DNA of 64,000 nt from Bog-756 sp963730685. GTDB lineage: Bacteria > Actinomycetota > Acidimicrobiia > Acidimicrobiales > RAAP-2. The DNA lies in assembly GCA_963730685.1 (NCBI GenBank), contig CAVSSP010000003.1, forward strand, positions 186,001 through 250,000, in the 5' to 3' direction. The notes beneath the pieces were generated by a model. The model was not told the origin of the DNA and made no database searches. It worked only from the letters and a program-made list of their open reading frames with translations. The translations under genes were made by a program, and so were the position numbers. Numbering within the stretch: position 1 is the first letter of the stretch; each line of letters opens with the position of its first letter. Shown here piece by piece: positions 51,274 through 59,116 of this stretch.

Positions 51274-52437
51274 ATGCCGACGCGACGCCTGCCCCAGTCG
51301 ATTGTGGTCGTGGTGGTCGTGGTGGCGCTGACCCCGGGTTTCCTGGTCGGTGGCCCGGTCGCCGGGGCCGACGGAAGCTCCCACGGTCCTACGTCGGCAC
51401 TTGCCGCCGGACTCCGGAAGCTGGTGGCCCTGCCGGGGGGACCACCGGGAGCCATCGCACTGGTCCAGATCGGCAACCGAGTGCAGGTGTCGACGGCGGG
51501 GGTGCGAGAGGTGACCTCGGCAGCACCCATCGGTGCCGATGACATCGTACGGATCGCCAGCGTCTCCAAGGCGTTCAGCGGCGCCGTTGCCCTCTCCCTG
51601 GTGTCCCAGAAGAGATTGAAGCTCTCCGACACCATCGGGAAGTGGCTTCCTGACCTTCCCGAAGCCTGGCATGCGGTGACCCTGGCGCAGCTGCTCAACC
51701 ACACCAGTCGGCTTCCCGACTACATCAAGAACGAGGACTTCCTGGACGTGTTGCGGGCCGATCCGCTGGCTGACCTGACGCCGACGGAGCTGGTCGATTT
51801 CGTCGTTCACGAGGGTCTGACCCCGGGCCACGGGTATGACTATTCCGACACCGACAACATCGTCGTCGGGCTCATGGTCGAAGCGGTGACCGGAATGAGT
51901 TACGAGGCGGCCCTGGCGGACGAAGTGCTCGAGCCGCTGCAGCTGACGGCGACGTCACTTCCCGCCGACGTCCATCTGCCGTCACCGTATGTGCACGGCT
52001 ACAGCGTGACACCGGGTAAGCCGCCACTCGATGTCAGCATGTACCTGAATCCGGCCCTGGCCTGGGCATCAGGAGGGATGCTGTCGACACCGGCGGAGCT
52101 CAACACCTTCATGCGGGCCTACGTGCGCGGTGCCTTCACCGATTCCGCCAGCCGGCAGCGGCAGTTCACATTCGTGGACGGCGACTCGGGTCCGCCCGGT
52201 CCCGGCTCCAACAGTGCCGGACTGGCGCTCTTTCGTTACCGGACGAGCTGCGGGACCATGTACGGGCACACCGGAAACTTCCCCGGCTACACCATCTTCA
52301 CCGCCGCCACCCGTGACGGGAGCCGATCGGCGGAGGTGATCATCAACGAGCAACTCAACGCCAGTCCCGCCACGCCGGCCTTCAGCCTGCTCCGCCAGGT
52401 GGACGGATTGGCGCTGTGTGCGGCAGTCGACGACTGA
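51274..52437 (+). CDS. Serine hydrolase of the beta-lactamase / DD-peptidase family
   Basis: Secreted penicillin-binding-type serine hydrolase (387 aa). A signal peptide is evident (SIVVVVVVVALTPGFLVGG). The catalytic SxxK is SVSK in IVRIASVSKAFSGAVAL near residue 100. The YxN-equivalent is YSD in GHGYDYSDTDNIVVGLM near 190, and the third motif is HTG in MYGHTGNFPGY near 330. Class C-like D-aminopeptidase/esterase relatives share this set. It may act on cell-wall peptides or on an ester; the sequence alone does not distinguish these. It stands alone and converges with the next gene. Confidence 0.82.
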   Translation: MPTRRLPQSIVVVVVVVALTPGFLVGGPVAGADGSSHGPTSALAAGLRKLVALPGGPPGAIALVQIGNRVQVSTAGVREVTSAAPIGADDIVRIASVSKAFSGAVALSLVSQKRLKLSDTIGKWLPDLPEAWHAVTLAQLLNHTSRLPDYIKNEDFLDVLRADPLADLTPTELVDFVVHEGLTPGHGYDYSDTDNIVVGLMVEAVTGMSYEAALADEVLEPLQLTATSLPADVHLPSPYVHGYSVTPGKPPLDVSMYLNPALAWASGGMLSTPAELNTFMRAYVRGAFTDSASRQRQFTFVDGDSGPPGPGSNSAGLALFRYRTSCGTMYGHTGNFPGYTIFTAATRDGSRSAEVIINEQLNASPATPAFSLLRQVDGLALCAAVDD

Positions 52438-52460
52438 GCTGACTGCGCACACCCTGCCCG

Positions 52461-52479
52461 TCGAGCGGCTCCCGCTCGA
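52461..52479. terminator. Hairpin between convergent genes
   Basis: Perfect 8-base inverted repeat TCGAGCGG/CCGCTCGA with a three-base loop, 24 bases after the serine hydrolase stop. No T-run; terminator role is inferred from position. Confidence 0.45.
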
Positions 52480-52554
52480 AGGCCGTTGCCCCGGGGCGCC
52501 TCGTGCCGGCTCGCCAACCTCGGGTGAGTGCCGACCTCGTCCGGCACGAGCACG

Positions 52555-53466
52555 TCAGTCGGGGGCACTGTCTTCGGACAGGTTGTCCAGGGTGGGGAGC
52601 AGGTACCCGAACCCGGCGACAATCGGTCCGAGCAACATGAGTGAGATCCCCACCAGTCGGAGCGGATGGCTCACCGTGAGCATCCCGCCTCCGGCGGCGA
52701 CGGCCACGCCCACTCCGCCGATCCACGCCGTCAAGCGGAGGATTCTGGACGATCCCCGTGCTCGGGAGGCCAACAGGACGGCACCGGCCACCAGCGGCAG
52801 GCCCACCAGGGCGTGCGCCAGGTAGATGGCTGTCCCCCCCGGTGGTACCCACCCGGTGGGTCGGCCGGTGGGCACCGAGACCAGGGTGGCGATCCCGAGC
52901 ACGGACTCGATCCCGACCACGATGCCGAGCCCGGCGGCCAGCAGCCGGAGCGGCAGCTCCGGGTCGTCGTGCCCGTCGCCCTTGGCCGGGACAACAGTGG
53001 CCGGTGCCATCCGGACCAGGCAGTTGTAGGTCACCACCGACACGGCGAGGTGCATGACCATCAAGACGCCGACGGCGATGGGCGGTTCGCCGCGCACCAT
53101 CAGGGCCAGATCCGGAATCCACAACACGACCGTGATCACGATGGCCATACGAAGGAAGAGCCACCGCGGTGCAGAAGAGATCCGGGTGACCAGCGGCCAC
53201 GATGCGCAGGCCGCCAGTACGCCGATGAGGGTGAGCGTGGCGTAGTCGGTGAACCCGAAGTGCTGGTACCCCCTCGTCGACGGGAAGAGGCGCGTTCCCG
53301 CCTCCACCAGCAGGGCGTCCAGAACGACCGAGGCCACCAGCGCCGAGAATGTGGCCGCCACGAACCGCCCCGGCGACGGATGGGGGTGCCGAGTCGAAAC
53401 GTCGATCCGGGCGGCCTCCGCCGCCCGTTCGAACGGGCTGTCCGCCCCGGGGGATGGGATCGTCAT
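52555..53466 (-). CDS. Multipass membrane protein resembling DUF6069
   Basis: Integral membrane protein (303 aa) with about eight hydrophobic segments. The N-terminal half, with ATLTLIGVLAACASWPLVTR, RMAIVITVVLWIPDLALMV and MHLAVSVVTYNCLVRMAP, resembles the four-helix DUF6069 family. The C-terminal half adds four more segments (GLGIVVGIESVLGIATLV, IYLAHALVGLPLVAGAVLL, IGGVGVAVAAGGGML, ISLMLLGPIVAGFGYLLP). Function unknown. ATG 53466 is the only good start. The gene converges with the serine hydrolase gene. Confidence 0.65.
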   Translation of the reverse strand: MTIPSPGADSPFERAAEAARIDVSTRHPHPSPGRFVAATFSALVASVVLDALLVEAGTRLFPSTRGYQHFGFTDYATLTLIGVLAACASWPLVTRISSAPRWLFLRMAIVITVVLWIPDLALMVRGEPPIAVGVLMVMHLAVSVVTYNCLVRMAPATVVPAKGDGHDDPELPLRLLAAGLGIVVGIESVLGIATLVSVPTGRPTGWVPPGGTAIYLAHALVGLPLVAGAVLLASRARGSSRILRLTAWIGGVGVAVAAGGGMLTVSHPLRLVGISLMLLGPIVAGFGYLLPTLDNLSEDSAPD

Positions 53467-53682
53467 CGGGGCACAGTCTCCACTGCCGGCCGCACCCCAT
53501 CGGCGTACCTAACTCGTCGGGCGTGGCTTGCCGGACCGCGCTCGTCCCGTTGAGCTGGGCCTTTGTTCGCCTGGAGATTCACAGCTGGGACTACGGTCGG
53601 GCTACGGCTGCTCACGACGGCGGCCCGTACCGTTGTAGTCGAAGGAGGCAAGCAGGATTCCCAACCAACTGCTTGGAAGACT

Positions 53683-53874
53683 ATGACCTGGTTCTTCATC
53701 ATGGTGCCACTGATGGTTGTGGCCGTTGCCATCGCCATCGTCCCGGTCCTGTACCACTCGGTACGGGAGCACAATCTCATCAACCACGGCTCGCCGAACA
53801 AGCCCAAGCCGGCGGCCCCGGTGTACGCCATCCGCAGGGTGGAGGTGGCCGAGCGCCACAAGGTCGCAGCCTGA
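53683..53874 (+). CDS. Small single-TM protein
   Basis: Hypothetical 63-aa protein with one N-terminal membrane helix (WFFIMVPLMVVAVAIAIVPV) and a hydrophilic tail (REHNLINHGSPNKPKPAAP) ending in basic residues. ATG 53683 follows GGAAG. A longer in-frame start at 53563 is less likely because the added part has no membrane or domain character. It is followed by a strong hairpin. Function unknown. Confidence 0.55.
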   Translation: MTWFFIMVPLMVVAVAIAIVPVLYHSVREHNLINHGSPNKPKPAAPVYAIRRVEVAERHKVAA

Positions 53875-53897
53875 CCGAGTAGCCGAGCCACCGCCCG

Positions 53898-53933
53898 ACA
53901 CCGATGGCCGCCCGACCGGGCGGCCATCGGTGT
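53898..53933. terminator. Perfect 17-bp stem hairpin
   Basis: ACACCGATGGCCGCCCG, two bases, then its exact complement, 24 bases after the stop of the small membrane protein. There is no T-run; such U-less hairpins act as terminators in many actinobacteria. Confidence 0.65.
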
Positions 53934-54028
53934 GCCCGGGTACCCTTCCCACGGAATCGAACGCCATCGAGCCGCGGCCGGCGCGGGCGGAGAACGTCCC
54001 GGGTGGCGAGAAGGGAAGGTCCGACGAG

Positions 54029-54670
54029 GTGATCCGGGCGGTGATGTTCGACTTCGGAGGCGTGATCAGCTCCAGTCCGTTCGAGGCGTTCGAGGAGTAC
54101 GAGCGACGCCAGGGGCTCCCGCTCGGCACCATCCGTCGGGTGAACTCCACTGATCCCGACCGAAACGCCTGGGCTCGACTCGAGCGCGGGGAGGTCGACC
54201 TCCAGGAGTTCTGCCTGCTGTTCGAGGAGGAGGCCCGGGCGCTCGGGTCCCGGGTCGATGCGATGGAGGTCATCGCGGCGTTGGGAGGTGAGATCCGGCC
54301 GGAGATGGTCGCCGCCGTGCGCCACTGCTCCGGGCGCTACCTCACGGCGTGCCTGACCAACAACTTCCGTGCCGTCGAGGAGGTCGCCCGCCCGGACGTC
54401 GCCGAGGTCTTCGCCCTCTTCGACTCGGTGTTCGAGTCGAGCAAGCTGGGCGTGCGCAAGCCGGACCCCGCCTTCTACCTCACGGCCTGTCGGTCGTTGG
54501 GGGTGGAGCCGGACGAGGTGGTGTTCCTCGATGATCTGGGGATCAATCTCAAGCCCGCCCGTGAGCTGGGCATGCACACCATCAAGGTCGTCTCGCCGGC
54601 GACGGCGCTCCGGGAGCTCTTCGCCCTGGTCGGTGAACCGGGGGCCGGGCACCCCGTCACCGGGGTCTGA
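54029..54670 (+). CDS. HAD-superfamily (IA) phosphatase
   Basis: HAD-like phosphohydrolase (213 aa), close to the YihX/epoxide-hydrolase N-terminal type. Motif I is MFDFGGVISSSP (nucleophile Asp), motif II CLTNNFRAVEE, motif III Lys in SSKLGVRKPDPAFYLTA, and motif IV VVFLDDLGINLKPARELGM. A helical cap lies between motifs I and II. GTG 54029 (VIRAVMFDFGG) is chosen; AAGGGAAGG lies upstream. Substrate not predictable. It follows the strong hairpin and precedes the DUF427 gene by 44 bases. Confidence 0.85.
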   Translation: MIRAVMFDFGGVISSSPFEAFEEYERRQGLPLGTIRRVNSTDPDRNAWARLERGEVDLQEFCLLFEEEARALGSRVDAMEVIAALGGEIRPEMVAAVRHCSGRYLTACLTNNFRAVEEVARPDVAEVFALFDSVFESSKLGVRKPDPAFYLTACRSLGVEPDEVVFLDDLGINLKPARELGMHTIKVVSPATALRELFALVGEPGAGHPVTGV

Positions 54671-54714
54671 GCAACAGTGGTGGCTGGCATCCTTCCCAGG
54701 CTGTAGGAAGTGGC

Positions 54715-55482
54715 ATGGCTGATTACCCGAGGTTGATCACGCGCATCGACCACGTCGAGGCGGTCCCCCGGCGCATACGGGCCGTGCGCCACGGTGAGAC
54801 CGTCCTCGATACCACGAGGGCTCTCTACGTGTGGGAGTGGTCGAACTACCCGCAGTACTACATCCCGCGGGGAGACGTGCGAGAGGAGCTGCTGGCCGCC
54901 GCCGGTGGTACCGAGGACTCCTCGAGGGGGACGGCGCATCTGTACCGGTTCGCTTCGGACCCCTCGTCGGACCCCCCCGTCGCCCGCCATCTCCTCCACG
55001 CGGCCCGGAGCGAGCTGGCGGACACCTTCCGGTTCGAGTGGGACGCCATGGACGGGTGGTTCGAAGAGGACGAAGAGGTCTTCGTCCACCCGCGGAATCC
55101 CTACGCCCGGGTGGATGCCCTGCGATCCACACGGTCGGTGCGCGTCGAGCTGGAGGGGGTGGTCCTGGCCGAGTCGTCATCCCCGGTGATGGTCTTCGAG
55201 ACAGGCCTCCCGACCCGCTACTACCTGAACCGGACGGAGGTCCGGTTCGAGCATCTCGATCCGAGTCCCACCGTCACCCGGTGCCCGTACAAGGGAACGA
55301 CCTCGGCCTACTGGTCGGTGCGCGTACACGGAGGCGTCCGGGACGACCTGGCCTGGAGTTACGACTTCCCGACCCGGCAGCTCCTTCCCATCGCCGGCCT
55401 GGTGGCCTTCTACGACGAGCAGGTCGACGTGTATGTCGACGACGTGTTGAACGAGCGGCCGAAGACCCACTTCTTCGACTGA
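54715..55482 (+). CDS. DUF427 tandem-domain protein
   Basis: Protein of 255 aa with two DUF427 repeats. The first (residues about 20-115) has VRHGETVLDTTRALYVWEWS and YYIPRGDVREELL. The second (about 140-235) has VRVELEGVVLAESSSPVMVF, RYYLNRTEVRFEHL, TRCPYKGTTSAYWSV and DLAWSYDFPTRQLLPIAGLV. The CPYKG motif is the family hallmark. It ends YVDDVLNERPKTHFFD. DUF427 has a small beta-tent fold; its biochemical role is unknown. Typical length for the two-domain form. Confidence 0.88.
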   Translation: MADYPRLITRIDHVEAVPRRIRAVRHGETVLDTTRALYVWEWSNYPQYYIPRGDVREELLAAAGGTEDSSRGTAHLYRFASDPSSDPPVARHLLHAARSELADTFRFEWDAMDGWFEEDEEVFVHPRNPYARVDALRSTRSVRVELEGVVLAESSSPVMVFETGLPTRYYLNRTEVRFEHLDPSPTVTRCPYKGTTSAYWSVRVHGGVRDDLAWSYDFPTRQLLPIAGLVAFYDEQVDVYVDDVLNERPKTHFFD

Positions 55483-55545
55483 CGGCGACGTGGACCGGTT
55501 CGAGGTGGGTCTACAGTTGTGGCCGGTGGGTGCGAGGGGGCCTCG

Positions 55546-56532
55546 ATGGGCATGATCACAGGGCAGTCGGGAGCCGCGGACGGAGCGGCGGAAGGGATCG
55601 CTGCCCGCCCATGGGCAGAAGACGCCCGCTACTTCGAGTACTCGAGCGCGGCCGATCCCATCGGGGGAGGGCAGATCCCGAAGGTGCCCGTCGTGAGCTT
55701 CCCCCGGGCGCTCCATGCCGAGGGTCCCACCCGCGTGGTGCCGCTGGATCTCTCGGCGCGCCTCGGGGTCGCGCGCGGCCCTGCCACCAGTCCGGGTCTC
55801 CTGGCCAGTTTCGTCCGGATCGGAGCCGGTGACTCGACGGTCACCGATCCCAATGCCACGTCGCAGCTGTTCTATGTCCTCGAAGGCCGGGGGCGCACCG
55901 AACTGGGCCGGGCGGGCGAAGCCGTCGAATGGGAGTCGGGGGATTTCTTCACCCTTCCGGCCGACGCCACGGGTGGCGCCACCCACCGGGCGGACGCCCA
56001 GAGCGTTCTCTACTGGGTCCATGACGAGCCGATGCTCCGGTACCTGGGGGTCACGGCCACCGAACCGAGGTTCTCGGTCACCAAGTATGCGGCCGCCGAC
56101 GTCATGGCCGAACTCGACGTGATCGCCGCCGCACCCGATGCCGGCGCCAGGAGCCGGGTGAGCGTGCTGCTGGCCAACGCCGGGCAGGACCAGACGCTGA
56201 CCATCACCCACGTGCTCTGGGCCATGTTCGGTGTGCTCCCGGCCGGCCAGGTGCAGCGGGCCCACCGCCACCAGTCGGTGGCCCTCGACCTCATCGTCGA
56301 CTGCCAGCCCGGGTGTCACACCCTGGTAGGCAGCCACCTCGACGAGGACGGCGACATCGTCGATCCGATCCGCGTCGAATGGGAGAGTGGAGGCGCGTTC
56401 GTCACTCCGCCCGGGCTGTGGCACGCACACGTCAACGAGTCCGGCGCGCCGGCCCATCTGGTGCCCATCCAGGACGCCGGCATGCAGACCTACCTCCGCA
56501 GCCTCGACATTCGCTTCGTCGCCCCGTCCTGA
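55546..56532 (+). CDS. Bicupin-domain protein
   Basis: Double-cupin protein of 328 aa, perhaps a dioxygenase or sugar/acid-binding protein. The first cupin (residues about 75-150) has TSQLFYVLEGRGRTELG and GDFFTLPADATGGATHRA. The second (about 210-310) has GQVQRAHRHQSVALDLIVD and GGAFVTPPGLWHAHVNESG, where two His and a Glu/Asp could bind a metal. Gentisate-dioxygenase-like proteins share this layout but substrate residues cannot be assigned. ATG 55546 follows GAGGGGG. Confidence 0.72.
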   Translation: MGMITGQSGAADGAAEGIAARPWAEDARYFEYSSAADPIGGGQIPKVPVVSFPRALHAEGPTRVVPLDLSARLGVARGPATSPGLLASFVRIGAGDSTVTDPNATSQLFYVLEGRGRTELGRAGEAVEWESGDFFTLPADATGGATHRADAQSVLYWVHDEPMLRYLGVTATEPRFSVTKYAAADVMAELDVIAAAPDAGARSRVSVLLANAGQDQTLTITHVLWAMFGVLPAGQVQRAHRHQSVALDLIVDCQPGCHTLVGSHLDEDGDIVDPIRVEWESGGAFVTPPGLWHAHVNESGAPAHLVPIQDAGMQTYLRSLDIRFVAPS

Positions 56533-56586
56533 CCGACCGACCGACCGTGCCCACCGCCGCCTGGAATCCTGGCCGCCCCGTCTGCA

Positions 56587-57093
56587 ATGCTTCTTGGCAT
56601 GTTCGACGATCTCCTCGAGGCCAACGGTCTGTATGTCGAGAAGTTCGCCCTCGGCGGGATCCCGGCCAGGGCGGCCAAGGAGTTCGCCCTGGTCACGTGC
56701 ATGGACAGCCGGATCGAGCCCTTGACCATGTTGGGCCTGGTCCCCGGTGACGCCAAGATCCTCCGGAACGCCGGAGGACGGGTCACACCCGACGTGCTTC
56801 GTTCGCTCATCCTCGCCGCCAATTTCCTCGGTGTGACGCGGATCGCCGTGATGCAGCACACCGACTGTGCCCTGGGCGACCGGAGCGACCAGGACGTGAC
56901 GGCTCAGTTTCCGGTCGCCTCCCGGGCCGAGGCGGACCACTGGGAGTTCCTGGCCATGCCCGACCCGGACGGAGCGCTCGAGACCGACGTCGGCGCCGTC
57001 CGTTCGTGCCCGCTGCTGCCGGAAAATGTCCGGGTGGAGGGATGGCGGTACCGGGTGGAGACGGGTGAGGTCCTCCGGCTGATCCGGGCCTGA
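56587..57093 (+). CDS. Beta-class carbonic anhydrase
   Basis: Zinc enzyme that interconverts carbon dioxide and bicarbonate. The 168-aa length fits the small mycobacterial type. Zinc ligands are the Cys of ALVTCMDSRIEP near residue 38 and the His and Cys of VMQHTDCAL near 91-94; the Asp-Arg dyad is the D and R of CMDSR. ILRNAGGRVTPDVLRSL is the other hallmark. A start four codons later (ATG 56599) is equally possible. The last codons run into an 11-bp tandem repeat. Stands alone between the bicupin gene and the membrane-protein operon. Confidence 0.92.
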   Translation: MLLGMFDDLLEANGLYVEKFALGGIPARAAKEFALVTCMDSRIEPLTMLGLVPGDAKILRNAGGRVTPDVLRSLILAANFLGVTRIAVMQHTDCALGDRSDQDVTAQFPVASRAEADHWEFLAMPDPDGALETDVGAVRSCPLLPENVRVEGWRYRVETGEVLRLIRA

Positions 57094-57132
57094 TCCGGGC
57101 CTGATCCGGGCCTGATCCGGGCCTGATCCGGC
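57079..57132. repeat. 11-bp tandem repeat x4.9 over a stop codon
   Basis: About five head-to-tail copies of CTGATCCGGGC. The first two encode the final residues and TGA of the carbonic anhydrase gene; the rest are intergenic. Each unit contains TGA. Confidence 0.88.
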
Positions 57133-57249
57133 CGGACGCACGGCGCCCGCTCCCTGCTCGGGTCCGGCCGGCCGCGTGAACCCGGACGCCACCACTACGT
57201 TTGGGGTGGATCCCGGCGCTCGTGCCCGCCGCCGGGGAGCCCACTGTGG

Positions 57250-58350
57250 ATGCGATCGGGCGGGGGAGTGACTCGATTGGCCGAAGTCGGGCAGTGGGTG
57301 CGGGTTCACGGGGAACGGCGCCCCGTACCCGTGGATAAGCCGGGAGGTCGGGCCGTCCCCGGCGTTCCCTCCTCCCCCCGTGAGCCGGGGCCGGCGTGGG
57401 CGCGCCCGGACGCCCGGCGCTGTCTCCAACTGATCCTGGCCACCCTCTGGCTGCTCGACGGCATCCTCCAGATGCAGGACTACTTCTTCACCAAGGCCTT
57501 CGGTACCCAGATGATCGCCATGAGCGCCATCGGAAACCCTTCGCCCATCGCCCGGGTGATCCACTGGTCGGGATACACCATCGGGCATCACCCGGTGGCG
57601 ATCAACGCACTCTTCGCGGCGGTACAGGTGGCGATCGGACTCGGGATCGCCTGGCGACGCACGGCCCGAGCGGCGTTGGGTGCCTCGGTCCTCTGGTCAC
57701 TTGCCGTCTGGTGTGTCGGCGAGGGATTCGGGGGCGTGTTCGCCGGAACCGCCGACCCCGTGACCGGCGCTCCGGGCGCGGTGCTTCTCTACGGCCTGCT
57801 GGCCGTCCTGCTGTGGCCCACGGACCGTCCCGGTCCCCGACCGGCGTTCACCGCCGCCCGGGCCGTCGGGGCCCGCGCCGCCGACGTCGTGTGGCTCGTC
57901 CTGTGGGGCTCGCTTGCGTACTTCATGCTGGTCGGGTCGAACCGCGCACCTCGGGGGCTCCACGTGCTGATCCTCGACCAGGCCACCGGGGAGCCGGCAT
58001 GGGTGGTCCGGTTGGACCGCCGTGTGGCGGTGATGGTCGACCATCGGGGACTGGCGGTGGCCATCGTCGTCGCCCTGGTGCTCGCCCTGACCGGGGTGGG
58101 AATCCTTCTTCCGGGGCGCCTGGCCAATGCCGCAGTGGCGGTGGGCATGACGGCGGGGCTGGTGTTCTGGGTCGTCGGCCAGGACTTCGGCGCGTTGCTG
58201 ACCAACGGGGCCACCGATGTGAACTCGGGTCCGCTCCTCATGCTGGTGGCGCTGACCTACTGGAGGCGGGAGGAATCGGGGGAGTCGGTGGGGCCGCGGT
58301 GGCCGGCACGCCCGAGCGTGAGGGAACCGTGTCCGGTACCACCTGGCTGA
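57250..58350 (+). CDS. Multipass membrane protein of unknown function
   Basis: Membrane protein (366 aa) with about eight helices after a hydrophilic N-terminus of 55 residues. Segments include LQLILATLWLLDGILQMQDY, AINALFAAVQVAIGLGIAW, AVLLYGLLAVLLWPT, VVWLVLWGSLAYFMLV, AIVVALVLALTGVGILLPG and AVAVGMTAGLVFWVVGQDFG. No family is recognised with confidence. Its end overlaps the next gene by 22 bases, so it is the first gene of an operon with DUF5134 and CtaG proteins, and a link to cytochrome oxidase or copper handling is possible. Start codon uncertain. Confidence 0.65.
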   Translation: MRSGGGVTRLAEVGQWVRVHGERRPVPVDKPGGRAVPGVPSSPREPGPAWARPDARRCLQLILATLWLLDGILQMQDYFFTKAFGTQMIAMSAIGNPSPIARVIHWSGYTIGHHPVAINALFAAVQVAIGLGIAWRRTARAALGASVLWSLAVWCVGEGFGGVFAGTADPVTGAPGAVLLYGLLAVLLWPTDRPGPRPAFTAARAVGARAADVVWLVLWGSLAYFMLVGSNRAPRGLHVLILDQATGEPAWVVRLDRRVAVMVDHRGLAVAIVVALVLALTGVGILLPGRLANAAVAVGMTAGLVFWVVGQDFGALLTNGATDVNSGPLLMLVALTYWRREESGESVGPRWPARPSVREPCPVPPG

Positions 58351-59063
58351 ACGACTTCTTCGCCGGGCTGATGCTGGCGGTGGCCGCCTACAGCCTGGGC
58401 CGCCTGGTCGCCTCGCGGGTCTGGGCCCGGCCGACCCACCATGACATCGACCTGGCCCACATCTTGATGGGGACGGCGATGGCGGGAATGCTGTCGTCCT
58501 CGCTCGACCTGGTCCCGAGCGGGTTCTGGGAGGTTGTGTTCACCGTCCTCGGTGGTTACTTCGTGGTGCGGTGCTACCGGTTCGTCTACGAGCACGGCGT
58601 GGAGGGCGAGGACGAGGACCACGGCCACCACCTGTCCCATTACCTGACCCACCTGGTCATGGCGGCCGCCATGCTGTACATGTACCTGGCGGCCGCACCG
58701 TCGTCGGCCGCGTCGGGGGGCGGGATGGCCATGGGGGCGGCCACGGGCACGACGGCCGACTTCGTGGCGATCCCCGTGGTCTTCCTCGTCGTGCTGATGG
58801 CGTCAGGGGTGTGGGAGATCGACGGCATCGACCGGTTCGCCCCGGCCGCCTACGTCGGACGGGAGTCCACCCTGGCGACCATGGCGGGTCCGGTGCCGAC
58901 GGCCGCGGAGGCGGCCCCGCCCCCCGGTGCCGAACCCGACGTCGCCCACCCCCAGTCGCGGGTGCCAGCAGCCCCGGGCCGGTGGCTGGCTCCTCGCATC
59001 GAAGCCGGCTGCCACGTGGCCATGTGCGTGACGATGGGATTCATGCTGGTCCTGATGTTGTAG
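58329..59063 (+). CDS. DUF5134 membrane protein
   Basis: Actinobacterial membrane protein of the DUF5134 type, 244 aa with about six helices: NDFFAGLMLAVAAYSLGRL, HDIDLAHILMGTAMAGML, EVVFTVLGGYFVVRCYRF, YLTHLVMAAAMLYMYLA, and a final CHVAMCVTMGFMLVLML. His, Met and Cys residues cluster in the loops and helices (HGHHLSHYLTH, GGGMAMGAA), which hints at metal binding. Known neighbours of this family in actinobacteria include CtaG- and copper-related genes, as here. GTG 58329 overlaps the preceding gene. Confidence 0.75.
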   Translation: MSGTTWLNDFFAGLMLAVAAYSLGRLVASRVWARPTHHDIDLAHILMGTAMAGMLSSSLDLVPSGFWEVVFTVLGGYFVVRCYRFVYEHGVEGEDEDHGHHLSHYLTHLVMAAAMLYMYLAAAPSSAASGGGMAMGAATGTTADFVAIPVVFLVVLMASGVWEIDGIDRFAPAAYVGRESTLATMAGPVPTAAEAAPPPGAEPDVAHPQSRVPAAPGRWLAPRIEAGCHVAMCVTMGFMLVLML

Positions 59064-59104
59064 ACCGGCCCGGCGCCCGAATAGGAGATCGCGGCCACGA
59101 TCGG

Positions 59105-59110
59105 TACGCT
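59105..59110 (+). promoter_or_regulatory. Leaderless -10 box (TACGCT)
   Basis: TACGCT followed by six bases and the GTG at 59117. Confidence 0.5.
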
Positions 59111-59116
59111 GGTGCC

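Noticed and set aside
57079..57132. Possible CRISPR-like array
   Set aside because: Units are directly adjacent with no spacers and only 11 bases long; no cas gene is present.
57330..57338. Near-perfect DnaA box (TTATCCACG, minus) inside a membrane-protein gene
   Set aside because: Single isolated site within coding sequence; expected by chance in a window of this length.
55177..57591. 804-codon minus-strand open frame across DUF427, bicupin and carbonic anhydrase
   Set aside because: Antisense to three well-supported genes; no recognisable family in its translation.
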